This document shows positions 16,979 through 24,840 of a stretch of 64,000 nucleotides of DNA, one piece after another. The translations under genes and the position numbers were made by a program. How positions within the stretch are numbered: position 1 is the stretch's first letter; the number at the start of each line of letters is the position of its first letter. The notes under the pieces are model-generated. The model saw only the letters and a program-made list of their open reading frames with translations, ran no database searches and had not been told where the DNA came from. This DNA is from Flavobacteriales bacterium (GTDB lineage Bacteria; Bacteroidota; Bacteroidia; Flavobacteriales_F; PHOS-HE28). Where the stretch lies: contig JADJOI010000003.1 of the NCBI GenBank assembly GCA_016713875.1, positions 2,108,001 through 2,172,000 on the forward strand, written 5' to 3'.

Positions 16979-17076
16979 CTCCAGCTTCCGGCCGCCAGCC
17001 TCAAGCCTCTAGCTACCGGCCACCAGCCTCCAGCTTCTAGCCACCAGCCACTAGCCCGGAGTTTCCGGCCACGAGC
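16979..17076. repeat. Heptanucleotide tract (14 units)
   Basis: In-phase 7-bp units run from CTCCAGC through TTCCGGC, CTCAAGC, TACCGGC and TTCTAGC to CACGAGC. It sits between two convergent genes and runs directly into the next hairpin module. Confidence 0.85.
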
Positions 17077-17146
17077 CGCCTTCACGAAGACCTCGGCGCG
17101 CGAAGGGAGATCGCTTCAGGCGGAAGACCGCCTTCGCGATGACGGG
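17077..17146. repeat. 70-nt hairpin module, copy 3
   Basis: This copy is nearly identical to copy 1, including the AGGCGG/CCGCCT stem. It ends 24 bp before the stop codon of the minus-strand membrane gene, so it could also act as that gene's 3' structure. Confidence 0.7.
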
Positions 17147-17169
17147 TCGGGAGATGATCGATACAAGGA

Positions 17170-17850
17170 CTATCCGGAACCCTTCGGAACGTCCCGCCCG
17201 AACAACCCGATCAAGGCCGACACGTGGGCCCACAGCACCACGGGCACCAACACCGCCGGCAACAGGACCCAGGGCAGCGCAGTGACCAGCACGTTGGGCC
17301 GATCGAAGTTGATCCGCTGCACACTGCTGGGGATGCTGAGCACCGCCGTGGTGACCACGATGGCGAGCAGGGCCAGGCAGGCGATGTTCCAACCGATCAG
17401 GACGGCCCGCCCGGGCGGTCGGGCGCTGCGCAACCAGGGGAGCAACAGCGCCGCGCTGATCCCGCTGAGGATGTCGAAGTTGAAGCCGGCATAGGTCATG
17501 TCCCGCGGAAGCAGCCCCGCCTCATAGCCCTGATGCAGCACCAGCTCCACCGGGATGCGCAGCACGTGGATGGCCGTGAGCGCGAACAGCGGCAGCCCGC
17601 GCATCCACCGGCGTCCGGAAGGCAGCGCCGCGCACAGGACCAGCGCCAGCAGCACCGGTGCCAGCAGGGCCATCTGGGGCGGAGGGAAGGCCGTTGGGTC
17701 GGCATAGACCCCCCGGGCCGCGAGGGCCGCATGCACCACGCCGAGCGCGACCAGGAGGAGCAGGACGGTGAGGCTGCGGGCAGCCTTGTAGGACCACACC
17801 AGGCACCAGACCACCGCAGCGGCGAACAGGACATGAGCGACGACCGGCAT
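17170..17850 (-). CDS. Polytopic membrane protein of unknown function, tandem paralogue A
   Basis: This 226-residue protein has about seven hydrophobic segments. The start at 17850 (MPVVAHVLFAAAVVWC) is chosen because it coincides with the paralogue start, begins at the first membrane segment and has a -7-like box 4 nt upstream; the longer open frame runs back through repeat DNA. A conserved loop, RIPVELVLHQGYEAGLLPRD, and the stretch SIPSSVQRINFDRPNVL are shared with the next gene. No enzyme motif was recognised. Identity with the paralogue is visibly above 70 percent, and both genes end in the same VPKGSG tail. Confidence 0.75.
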   Translation of the reverse strand: MPVVAHVLFAAAVVWCLVWSYKAARSLTVLLLLVALGVVHAALAARGVYADPTAFPPPQMALLAPVLLALVLCAALPSGRRWMRGLPLFALTAIHVLRIPVELVLHQGYEAGLLPRDMTYAGFNFDILSGISAALLLPWLRSARPPGRAVLIGWNIACLALLAIVVTTAVLSIPSSVQRINFDRPNVLVTALPWVLLPAVLVPVVLWAHVSALIGLFGRDVPKGSG

Positions 17851-17854
17851 GGAG

Positions 17855-17862
17855 CGAAGGTG
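17855..17862 (-). promoter_or_regulatory. -7-like box 4 nt before membrane paralogue A
   Basis: The minus strand reads CACCTTCG, with only TCC and one further base before the ATG. The same arrangement precedes paralogue B, which supports both chosen starts and implies a leaderless message. Confidence 0.45.
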
Positions 17863-17980
17863 GGGGATCCGGGGATCCGGAGCACGGCCTCCAGCCTCCA
17901 GCCGAATGCCATGAACCACGGGACCTGTCCCGCCCCTGCGGGATGAACGCCGATGGACACAGATGCGCGCTGACGCTTGT

Positions 17981-18029
17981 CTGTAGCCTCCAGCTTCCGG
18001 CCACAGGCCGCCAGCTTCAGGCTGCGGGC
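17981..18029. repeat. Heptanucleotide tract (7 units)
   Basis: Units CTGTAGC, CTCCAGC, TTCCGGC, CACAGGC, CGCCAGC, TTCAGGC, TGCGGGC lie upstream of paralogue A and downstream of paralogue B. A further pair of CTCCAGC units is at 17886-17900, and a TCCCGC/GCGGGA hairpin lies at about 17928-17943. Confidence 0.75.
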
Positions 18030-18100
18030 CGCCTGCACGAAGACCGAGGCGCGCGAGGGGAGATCGCTTCAGGCGGAAGACCACCTTCGCGAGGACCGTG
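18029..18100. repeat. 70-nt hairpin module, copy 4
   Basis: It follows the preceding heptad tract and ends 21 bp before the stop codon of paralogue B, the same position that copy 3 holds relative to paralogue A. The module was therefore duplicated with the gene. Confidence 0.7.
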
Positions 18101-18121
18101 GGGAGAAGAACGGGACTTGGA

Positions 18122-18802
18122 CTATCCGGACCCCTTCGGGACACCCCGCCCGAACAACCCGACCAGGGCCGCCACATGCGACCAGAGCACCGCTGGCACC
18201 AGCACAGCGGGAAGCAGGATCCACGGCGGTGCGATGAGCAGCACGTTGGGTCGATCGAAGTTGATGCGCTGTACGCTGCTTGGGATGCTGAGCACCGCGG
18301 TGGAGACCACGATGGCGAGCAGGACGAGGCAGAAGATGTTCCAGCCGATCAGCACACCGCGTGAAGGTGGCCGTGAGCTGCGCAGCCAGGGAAGAAGGAG
18401 CACTGCGCTGATGCCGCTGTAGATGTCGAAGTTGAAGCCGGCGTAGGTCATGTCCTGCGGCAGCAGCCCTTCCTCGAAGCCTTGATGAAGCACCAGCTCC
18501 ACCGGGATGCGTAGCACATGGATGGCGGTGAGGGCGAAGAGCGGCAGGCCGCGCATCCATCGGCGTCCGGCAGGTAGGAGCGTGCACACGATCAGCGACA
18601 GCAGCACCGGCGCCAGCAGGGCCATCTGCGGGGGCGGGAAGACCATCGCATCAGCATGAACCCCGTGGGCCGCGAGCAGCGAGTGCAACGCACCGAGCGC
18701 GACCAGGATCAGGAGGAAGACCAGGCTGCGCGTCGCCTTGTAGGCCCAGATGAAGCACCACAGCACGGCGGCCCCGAAGAGCACATAAGCGGACGCGGGC
18801 AT
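18122..18802 (-). CDS. Polytopic membrane protein of unknown function, tandem paralogue B
   Basis: This 226-residue protein has the same length and topology as paralogue A. It starts MPASAYVLFGAAVLWC and ends LFGRGVPKGSG. The stretch MTYAGFNFDIYSGISAVLLL is shared with one or two changes. Charged residues cluster in the loops RSSRPPSRGV and QRINFDRPNV, presumably cytoplasmic. An upstream in-frame ATG (18856) would add 18 mostly polar residues but lies beyond the promoter-like box. The gene pair with its downstream modules is a second tandem duplication in this window, independent of the cargo triplication. Confidence 0.75.
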   Translation of the reverse strand: MPASAYVLFGAAVLWCFIWAYKATRSLVFLLILVALGALHSLLAAHGVHADAMVFPPPQMALLAPVLLSLIVCTLLPAGRRWMRGLPLFALTAIHVLRIPVELVLHQGFEEGLLPQDMTYAGFNFDIYSGISAVLLLPWLRSSRPPSRGVLIGWNIFCLVLLAIVVSTAVLSIPSSVQRINFDRPNVLLIAPPWILLPAVLVPAVLWSHVAALVGLFGRGVPKGSG

Positions 18803-18806
18803 GGGA

Positions 18807-18814
18807 CGAAGGTG
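18807..18814 (-). promoter_or_regulatory. -7-like box 4 nt before membrane paralogue B
   Basis: The minus strand reads CACCTTCG followed by TCCC and the ATG, the same layout as at 17855-17862. Confidence 0.45.
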
Positions 18815-19005
18815 GGCGATCTCCGGTTCTCGCGGTCTGAGGTTCCAGCCATCCAATGCTCGCCCCGAGCCGCATCCTGCTCTGCTCCCGCCCCTGCCTC
18901 GTCTGCTGAAGCCTTTAGCGAAGGCATGGTCCCTGCCCCTGCTCCCACTCCCGCCCCCTTTTCTACCTTACCGCCCTTCCGAACCGACCCTAAACCTCCC
19001 CCTGC

Positions 19006-20577
19006 ATGGACTTCGCGCTCTGGAGCCTCGTGATCGGCTGGGCCTTCGTGCTCATCTGGGTACCCGCCACGCTGTACAGTCAACGGAAGATCCACCCGAA
19101 GGCGCTCTTCGTGCTCTTCTTCGCCGAGCTCTGGGAGCGCTTCAGTTTCTATGGCATGCGGGCGCTGCTGGTGCTCTACCTCACCAAGGAGCTCTTCGAC
19201 AAGATGGCGGCCGGCGACGCTGACGCGCGGGCCTATGGCATCTACGGCGCTTACAACGCGCTACTGTACGCCGCACCGGTGATCGGGGGCATGCTGGCCG
19301 ACCGGGCCATCGGCTTCCGCAAGGCGATCCTCACGGGCGGGGCCTTCATGGCGCTGGGCCAGTTCATTCTGGCGCTGTCGTCCGGCTCCACCGGCGCGCT
19401 GCACAGCGAGAGCGTCTTCTTCCTGGGCCTGGCGGCGCTCACCGTGGGCAATGGCCTGTTCAAGCCCAACATCAGCAGCTTCCTGGGCACCTTCTACGAC
19501 CGCAACGACACGCGGAAGGACGGCGCCTACACGCTGTTCTACATGGGCATCAACATCGGGGCCTTCCTGGCGCCGCTCACCTGCGGCTACCTCGGGCAGC
19601 GCGTGGGCTGGCACTACGGCTTCTTCTCGGCCGGCCTGGGCATGCTGCTGGGCATGGTGGTCTTCTTCCTCAACTTCAAGCATCTGGAGGGCAAGGGGCA
19701 CGCGCCGGAGGCTGGTGATGCCTGGCGCTTCATGGGCATCAAGGCCTTTCCGATGACCATCATCGGGAGCTTGATCATCATCCCGATCTTCAGCTTCCTG
19801 ATCAACAGCGAAGGCATCACCGACTGGCTGCTCTTCGGAGCGGGCTTCGCCTGCCTGGGCTATCTGCTGTACACGGCCTTCACGGCGGAGGACCGGGCCG
19901 AGGGCCAGCGGCTGTTCGTGTTCCTCATCCTCTTCTTCTTCCACATGATCTTCTGGGTGCTGTTCGAGCAGGCCGGCGGTTCCATCAACATCCTCACGGA
20001 CCGGTACGTGAACAGGGCCGGCATCGAGGCCTCGCAGTTCCAGTCGGTGAACGCGCTCTTCATCATGCTGCTGGCGCCGGTGTTCAACTGGCTGTGGGTG
20101 TGGCTGGCCAAGAACAAGCTGGAGCCGCGCACGCCGATGAAGTTCTTCTACGGCCTGCTGCAGATGGCCATCGGCTACGCCATCATCGTGTGGGGCGTGA
20201 AGGTGGGCATCGCCAACGGGGCGGGCGCCACGGCCATCCCGATGGGCTTCCTGATCGGCATGTACCTGCTGCACACCACCGGCGAGCTGTTCCTGAGCCC
20301 GGTGGGCCTCAGCGTGGTCACCAAGCTGAGCCCCCAGAAGGTGGTGGGCTTCGTGATGGGCAGCTGGTTCCTCAGCATCGCCTTCGCCCACAAGGTGGCC
20401 GGCAAGCTGGGGCAGATGATCGCCAGCAGCGCCACCGATGGGGCCGACCCCGTGGCCGAGCTCACCGGCTTCATGGACGTGTACCTGCAGTGGGGCGTGT
20501 ACGTTGTGCTGGGCTGCGCCGCGGTGCTGCTGGTGCTGACGCCCGCGATGAAGAAGTGGATGCACGGCATCAACTGA
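19006..20577 (+). CDS. POT/PTR2-family proton-dependent oligopeptide transporter 1
   Basis: This protein has 523 residues and about 12-14 membrane helices. The family signature E-x-x-E-R-F is visible in AELWERFSFYGMRALLVLYL. The PTR2 signature FYxxINxG appears as LFYMGINIGAFLAPLTCGYL. The GNGLFKPNISSFLG stretch in the first helix bundle is also typical. It imports di- and tripeptides with protons across the inner membrane. It is the first of three consecutive POT genes; heptad-rich DNA separates it from the second, so it may have its own transcript. The N-terminal 25 residues form one extra hydrophobic helix (SLVIGWAFVLIWVPATLYSQ) absent from the other two. Confidence 0.92.
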   Translation: MDFALWSLVIGWAFVLIWVPATLYSQRKIHPKALFVLFFAELWERFSFYGMRALLVLYLTKELFDKMAAGDADARAYGIYGAYNALLYAAPVIGGMLADRAIGFRKAILTGGAFMALGQFILALSSGSTGALHSESVFFLGLAALTVGNGLFKPNISSFLGTFYDRNDTRKDGAYTLFYMGINIGAFLAPLTCGYLGQRVGWHYGFFSAGLGMLLGMVVFFLNFKHLEGKGHAPEAGDAWRFMGIKAFPMTIIGSLIIIPIFSFLINSEGITDWLLFGAGFACLGYLLYTAFTAEDRAEGQRLFVFLILFFFHMIFWVLFEQAGGSINILTDRYVNRAGIEASQFQSVNALFIMLLAPVFNWLWVWLAKNKLEPRTPMKFFYGLLQMAIGYAIIVWGVKVGIANGAGATAIPMGFLIGMYLLHTTGELFLSPVGLSVVTKLSPQKVVGFVMGSWFLSIAFAHKVAGKLGQMIASSATDGADPVAELTGFMDVYLQWGVYVVLGCAAVLLVLTPAMKKWMHGIN

Positions 20578-20653
20578 CCGGAGTGCCCAGGTGCCAAACG
20601 CTGCGGTCCCGCCCCCCCTGCACCGTTGCACCATTCCACCATTCAACCTTGGC

Positions 20654-20814
20654 CTCAAGCCTCAAGCTACCAGCCTCAAGCCTCCAGCCTCAAGCCTCAA
20701 GCTACCGGCCTCAAGCCTCCAGCCTCAAGCTACCGGCCTCAAGCCTCCAGCCTCCAGCCTCAAGCTTCCGGCTACCGGCCTCAAGCCTCAAGCCTCAAGC
20801 TTCCGGCCTCCAGC
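20654..20814. repeat. Heptanucleotide tract (23 units, CTCAAGC type)
   Basis: This is the longest uninterrupted tract of its kind here: 23 units drawn from CTCAAGC, CTCCAGC, TACCGGC, TACCAGC and TTCCGGC. It fills most of the 296-bp spacer between the first two POT genes. It contains local higher-order repeats, for example CTCAAGC-TACCGGC-CTCAAGC-CTCCAGC. Confidence 0.92.
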
Positions 20815-20873
20815 CACTCGCGGTGAACGCCCAAGCCCTCCTGTTTAGACGGACCACCTGACCGCCTGAGCCC

Positions 20874-22502
20874 ATGCCCCGCAAGCACCCCAGCGGCCTG
20901 CCCTTCCTGTTCCTCACCGAGATGTGGGAGCGGTTCGGGTACTACCTGATGATCGGCATCTTCCAGCTGTACCTCACCGACCCCCTGAGCACGGGAGGCA
21001 TGGCGATGGACCGCAAGGACGCGGCCGACATCTACGGCACCTTCATCGCCTTCGTCTTCCTCACCCCCTTCCTGGGCGGGCTGCTGGCGGACCGGGTGCT
21101 GGGCTACACGCGGAGCATCTTCCTGGGCGGCACGCTGATGGGGCTCGGTTACATCGGTCTCGCGTTGCCGGGCATGGCGGCCTTCTACACCTCGCTGGCG
21201 CTGATCATCCTGGGCAACGGCTTCTTCAAGCCCAACATCAGCACGCTGCTCGGCAACCTGTACAACGACGACGCCTACCGGGCCCGCAAGGACAGCGGCT
21301 ACAACATCTTCTACATGGGCATCAACGTGGGGGCGAGCATCTGCAACCTGTTCGCCGCCTACATGCGCAACCGTTACGGCTGGGGCGAGGCCTTCGCCAC
21401 GGCGGGCGTGGGCATGTTCATCGGCCTCATCGTGTTCGCCATCGGGCTGAAGCACTACCGCCACGCCGACGTGAAGAAGCCCGCGCAGAAGGAGGACATG
21501 GCCCTGTCGCGGGTGTTCGCCACGGTGTTCCTGCCGGCCATCATTGTGGGCATCGGCGCGTGGACCATCCCGGGCAACGTGTTCGGCAGCGACAGCACGG
21601 ACGCCTTCATCTTCGCCACCATCCCGGTGATCATCTTCTACGTGGGCCTGTGGATCCGGGCGAGCGTGGCGGACAAGGCGCCGCTGGCGGCCCTGCTGGC
21701 CATCTTCGGCGTGAGCGTGATGTTCTGGGCGGTGTTCAAGCAGAACGGCACGGCCCTCACCACCTGGGCGCAGTTCTACACCGACCGCGAGATCCCCGCC
21801 GCCGTGCAGCCGGCCGCCGAGTCGCTCTACCTGGCCGAGCCGGTGGTGTACGCCGACGACTCGGTGACGGCCTACGACGACAACTTCAAGGTGGTGAAGG
21901 TGGACGGCAAGGAGGTGAGGGAATGGGGCCGGCCGGTGTACTTCAAGAACCTGCAGGCCGAGCTGCGGCCGGCCGAGGGCGACACCGTGTACCTGTACAA
22001 CACCGAGCTGTTCCAGAGCGTGAACCCCCTGTGGGTGATCCTGCTGACGCCGGTGGTGGTGGCCTTCTTCGCGTGGCTGAAGCGGCGCGGCCGCGAGCCC
22101 AACACCGCCACCAAGATCGCCTGGGGCCTGCTGGTGAGCGCGCTGAGCACCCTGGTGATGGTGGCCGCGGTGTACGTGTGCCACAACGGCGAGATGAAGG
22201 CCAGCGCGTGGTGGCTGGTGGCGTGCTACGGCGTGGTCACCATCGGCGAACTGTTCCTAAGCCCGATGGGCCTGAGCCTGGTGAGCAAGGTGAGCCCCAA
22301 GCGCCTCACCGCCCTGATGATGGGCGGCTGGTTCCTCAGCACCAGCATCGGCAACAAGCTCAGCGGCATCCTGGCCACGCTGTGGGACGGCTATGCGCAC
22401 AAGAGCAGCTTCTTCCTGGTGAACTTCGCCCTGCTGGGCGCCGCCGCCGTGGCCCTCTTCCTCATGCTCCGCTGGCTCAACAAGACCATCGCCGAACACT
22501 GA
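20874..22502 (+). CDS. POT/PTR2-family proton-dependent oligopeptide transporter 2
   Basis: This protein has 542 residues. The motif LTEMWERFGYYLMIGIFQLY has the ExxERF signature, followed by GNGFFKPNISTLLG and NIFYMGINVGASICNLFAAY. Unlike its neighbours it carries a polar insertion of about 70 residues around 300-375 (from FYTDREIPAAVQPAAE to DTVYLYNTELFQSV), placed between membrane helices where a large periplasmic loop would lie. Bacteroidota POTs with such a loop are known. It starts 6 nt after a CTGAGCC stretch, with no strong Shine-Dalgarno. The third POT follows 7 bp after the stop, so these two form an operon. Confidence 0.92.
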   Translation: MPRKHPSGLPFLFLTEMWERFGYYLMIGIFQLYLTDPLSTGGMAMDRKDAADIYGTFIAFVFLTPFLGGLLADRVLGYTRSIFLGGTLMGLGYIGLALPGMAAFYTSLALIILGNGFFKPNISTLLGNLYNDDAYRARKDSGYNIFYMGINVGASICNLFAAYMRNRYGWGEAFATAGVGMFIGLIVFAIGLKHYRHADVKKPAQKEDMALSRVFATVFLPAIIVGIGAWTIPGNVFGSDSTDAFIFATIPVIIFYVGLWIRASVADKAPLAALLAIFGVSVMFWAVFKQNGTALTTWAQFYTDREIPAAVQPAAESLYLAEPVVYADDSVTAYDDNFKVVKVDGKEVREWGRPVYFKNLQAELRPAEGDTVYLYNTELFQSVNPLWVILLTPVVVAFFAWLKRRGREPNTATKIAWGLLVSALSTLVMVAAVYVCHNGEMKASAWWLVACYGVVTIGELFLSPMGLSLVSKVSPKRLTALMMGGWFLSTSIGNKLSGILATLWDGYAHKSSFFLVNFALLGAAAVALFLMLRWLNKTIAEH

Positions 22503-22509
22503 CCCGACC

Positions 22510-23994
22510 ATGTCGCAGACCCTGACGCTCGACCAGATCCGCACCTTCGAGGGCAAGTACCCCCGCCAGCTGTGGGCGCTCTTCTTCACCGAGATGTGGG
22601 AGCGCTTCTGCTTCTACGGCATGCGCGGCATGCTCACCGTGTTCATGGTGAGCCAGCTGATGCTGGACGACCGCACGGCCAACCTGCAGTACGGCGCCAT
22701 CCAGGCCTTCGTGTACGCCTTCACCTTCATCGGCGGGGTGTTCGCCGACAAGGTGCTGGGCTTCCGCAAGTCGCTGCTGTGGGGCGCCCTGCTGATGATC
22801 GTGGGCGGGCTGGTGATCGCCGTGTCGCCCACCGAGCTCTTCTACATCGGCATCTGCTTCAGCATCATCGGCACGGGCTTCTTCAAGCCCAACATCAGCA
22901 CCATGGTGGGGCAGCTCTACCACGCCGACGACAGCCGCCGCGACGCGGGCTTCAGCCTGTTCTATGCCGGCATCAACCTGGGGGCGCTGCTGGGCGGCAT
23001 CCTCATGGTGTACGTGGGCAAGTACCACAGCTGGAGCTGGGCCTTCGCGCTGGTGGGCGTGGTGATGACCATCAGCCTCATCAACTTCCTGTACACCCAG
23101 CGCTCCCTGGGCCCCATCGGCCTCAGCCCGCTGCACCCGGACATGCCGGTGAACCGCCGCAAGCTGTACGAGATCGCCACCTACATCGGCTCCCTCGTGG
23201 CCATCCCCTTCATCCTGCTGCTGGTGACCAACACGGCGTACACCGACATGTTCATGTACCTCATCGGTCCGGCCACGCTGGTGTACCTGGGCTGGGAGAT
23301 GCGCACGTTCAGCGCGGCGGAGAACAAACGGCTGCTGGCCGCCCTGGTGTTCATCCTGTTCTCGGTGCTGTTCTGGGCCTTCTTCGAGCAGAGCGGCGGC
23401 AGCCTCAGCCTGTTCGCGCTGAACAACCTGAAGCACAGCCTGCTGGGCATCCCCATGGACCCCAACGTGGTGAACAACAGCTCCAACTCGCTCTTCGTGA
23501 TCGCGTTCGCGGCGCCGCTGGGCATCCTGTGGGTGTGGCTGGCCAAGCGCAAGCTGGAGCCCAACAGCGTGGTGAAGTTCGGCCTGGGCTTCCTGCTGCT
23601 GGCCCTCGCCTTCTACGTGTTCTACGCCACCATCTTCTTCGCCGATGCGGACGGGGTGACCTCCCTGGACCTCTTCACCCTGGGCTACTTCGTGATCACC
23701 TTCGGGGAGCTGTGCCTGAGCCCGATCGGCCTGTCGCTGATGACCAAGCTCAGCCCGCAGGGCGTGCAGGGCCTGATGATGGGCATGTGGTTCCTGGCCA
23801 GCGCCTACGGCCAGTACGTGGCGGGGCTCCTCGGGGCGGGCATGAGCATCGTGGGCGAGGAGGCCACCAACATGGCCAAGCTGCAGAGCTACACGGACGG
23901 CTACCTGCAGCTGGGGCTGTACGCCCTGGTGGCCGGGGTGGTGCTGATCGCGCTGAGCCCCGTGGTGCGCCGCCTGATGCGGGGCGTCCATTGA
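22510..23994 (+). CDS. POT/PTR2-family proton-dependent oligopeptide transporter 3
   Basis: This protein has 494 residues. Its signatures are FTEMWERFCFYGMRGMLTVF, GTGFFKPNISTMVGQLYHAD and LFYAGINLGALLGGILMVYV. It is closest in layout to POT 1, and the C-terminal bundle contains FGELCLSPIGLSLMTKLSPQ, the usual late POT motif. It begins 7 bp after POT 2. Three adjacent POTs suggest divided substrate ranges, or growth on protein hydrolysates; that is inference. Confidence 0.92.
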   Translation: MSQTLTLDQIRTFEGKYPRQLWALFFTEMWERFCFYGMRGMLTVFMVSQLMLDDRTANLQYGAIQAFVYAFTFIGGVFADKVLGFRKSLLWGALLMIVGGLVIAVSPTELFYIGICFSIIGTGFFKPNISTMVGQLYHADDSRRDAGFSLFYAGINLGALLGGILMVYVGKYHSWSWAFALVGVVMTISLINFLYTQRSLGPIGLSPLHPDMPVNRRKLYEIATYIGSLVAIPFILLLVTNTAYTDMFMYLIGPATLVYLGWEMRTFSAAENKRLLAALVFILFSVLFWAFFEQSGGSLSLFALNNLKHSLLGIPMDPNVVNNSSNSLFVIAFAAPLGILWVWLAKRKLEPNSVVKFGLGFLLLALAFYVFYATIFFADADGVTSLDLFTLGYFVITFGELCLSPIGLSLMTKLSPQGVQGLMMGMWFLASAYGQYVAGLLGAGMSIVGEEATNMAKLQSYTDGYLQLGLYALVAGVVLIALSPVVRRLMRGVH

Positions 23995-24047
23995 CCCGTA
24001 TGCCGATCCGGCATGATCTTCGCTTGCTGAACCGCACACGCCCGTCC

Positions 24048-24623
24048 ATGCGCCTCCCCTCCCTCGCCCTGCTGCTGGCCCCCGCCCTGATCCCGGGTGG
24101 CCTGATGGCCCAGAACACCACCACCGCCCCGGCCGCCGGCCCGGCCATCAACTGGGTGAGCCTGGAACAGGCCCAGGCCGCCACCAAGAAGGTGCCCAAG
24201 CCCATCCTGGTGGACGTGTACACCAACTGGTGCGGCCCCTGCAAGATGCTGGCCAGCCGCACCTTCACCGACCCCAAGCTGGTGGAGTACGTCAACACCC
24301 ACTTCTACGCGGTGAAGTTCAACGCCGAGGGGGGCGACCCGGTGACCTTCAAGGGCCAGAGCTTCAAGAACCCGCAGTACAACCCGGCGGCGGGCGGCGG
24401 CCGCAACGGCACGCACGAGCTCACCTACGCCATCGCCAACGTGGAGGGCCGCATCGCCTACACCAAGGTGGCATACCTCAACGAGAACCTCGATGTGATC
24501 GCCCCGGTGCAGGGCTACCTCACCCCCCAGCAGATCGAGCCGATCCTGAAGTACATCGGCGAGGGCGCCTACAAGAAGCAGGACTACGCCAGCTACCAGA
24601 CGAGCTTCAGCCCGGGCTGGTGA
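24048..24623 (+). CDS. Secreted or periplasmic thioredoxin-fold protein
   Basis: The ATG at 24048 begins a clear leader (MRLPSLALLLAPALIPGGLM, then AQ) and gives 191 residues. The active site is VDVYTNWCGPCKMLASRTF, a canonical CGPC. The downstream VKFNAEGGDPVTF region and the late ANVEGRIAYTK strand fit a DUF255/thioredoxin-7-like fold. It probably reduces or isomerises disulfides of exported proteins in the periplasm. The gene starts 54 bp after POT 3 and may be read from the same promoter. A strong stem-loop follows its stop. Confidence 0.85.
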   Translation: MRLPSLALLLAPALIPGGLMAQNTTTAPAAGPAINWVSLEQAQAATKKVPKPILVDVYTNWCGPCKMLASRTFTDPKLVEYVNTHFYAVKFNAEGGDPVTFKGQSFKNPQYNPAAGGGRNGTHELTYAIANVEGRIAYTKVAYLNENLDVIAPVQGYLTPQQIEPILKYIGEGAYKKQDYASYQTSFSPGW

Positions 24624-24643
24624 GGGGGGTGATCATCGCTCCG

Positions 24644-24676
24644 GAAGGGGCCGTCTCCGGTCGAGGCGGCCCCTTC
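24644..24676 (+). terminator. Stem-loop terminator candidate after the thioredoxin-fold gene
   Basis: A perfect 10-bp stem, GAAGGGGCCG with CGGCCCCTTC, surrounds a 13-nt loop and begins 20 nt after the stop codon. No U-rich run follows, so it may only protect the 3' end. Confidence 0.6.
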
Positions 24677-24769
24677 GCCGTTCAGGACGGGGAGCAAGGA
24701 GCGTGGAAAAGTCTCGATCGCGGACCGGGATCAGGCACCTTCCTGGGGCTGTGCCGTTCCTCAGATCGA

Positions 24770-24801
24770 TTTGGAAGTACCGCGCCCTCCCCCTAGCTTC
24801 A
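24770..24801 (+). promoter_or_regulatory. Promoter candidate for the SprB-repeat gene
   Basis: TTTGG at 24770-24774 and TAGCTTCA at 24794-24801 are separated by about 20 bp, close to the Bacteroidota -33/-7 layout (TTG, then TAnnTTTG). It is the best two-box match seen in the window. Confidence 0.5.
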
Positions 24802-24840
24802 CCGCACCAAACGACCGGACCATGCGCACTTCCAGCCAGT

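Noticed and set aside
22572..24047. Continuous frame from within POT 3 into the thioredoxin-like gene
   Set aside because: The upstream part is an out-of-frame reading of POT 3; the real gene starts at the leader-encoding ATG at 24048.
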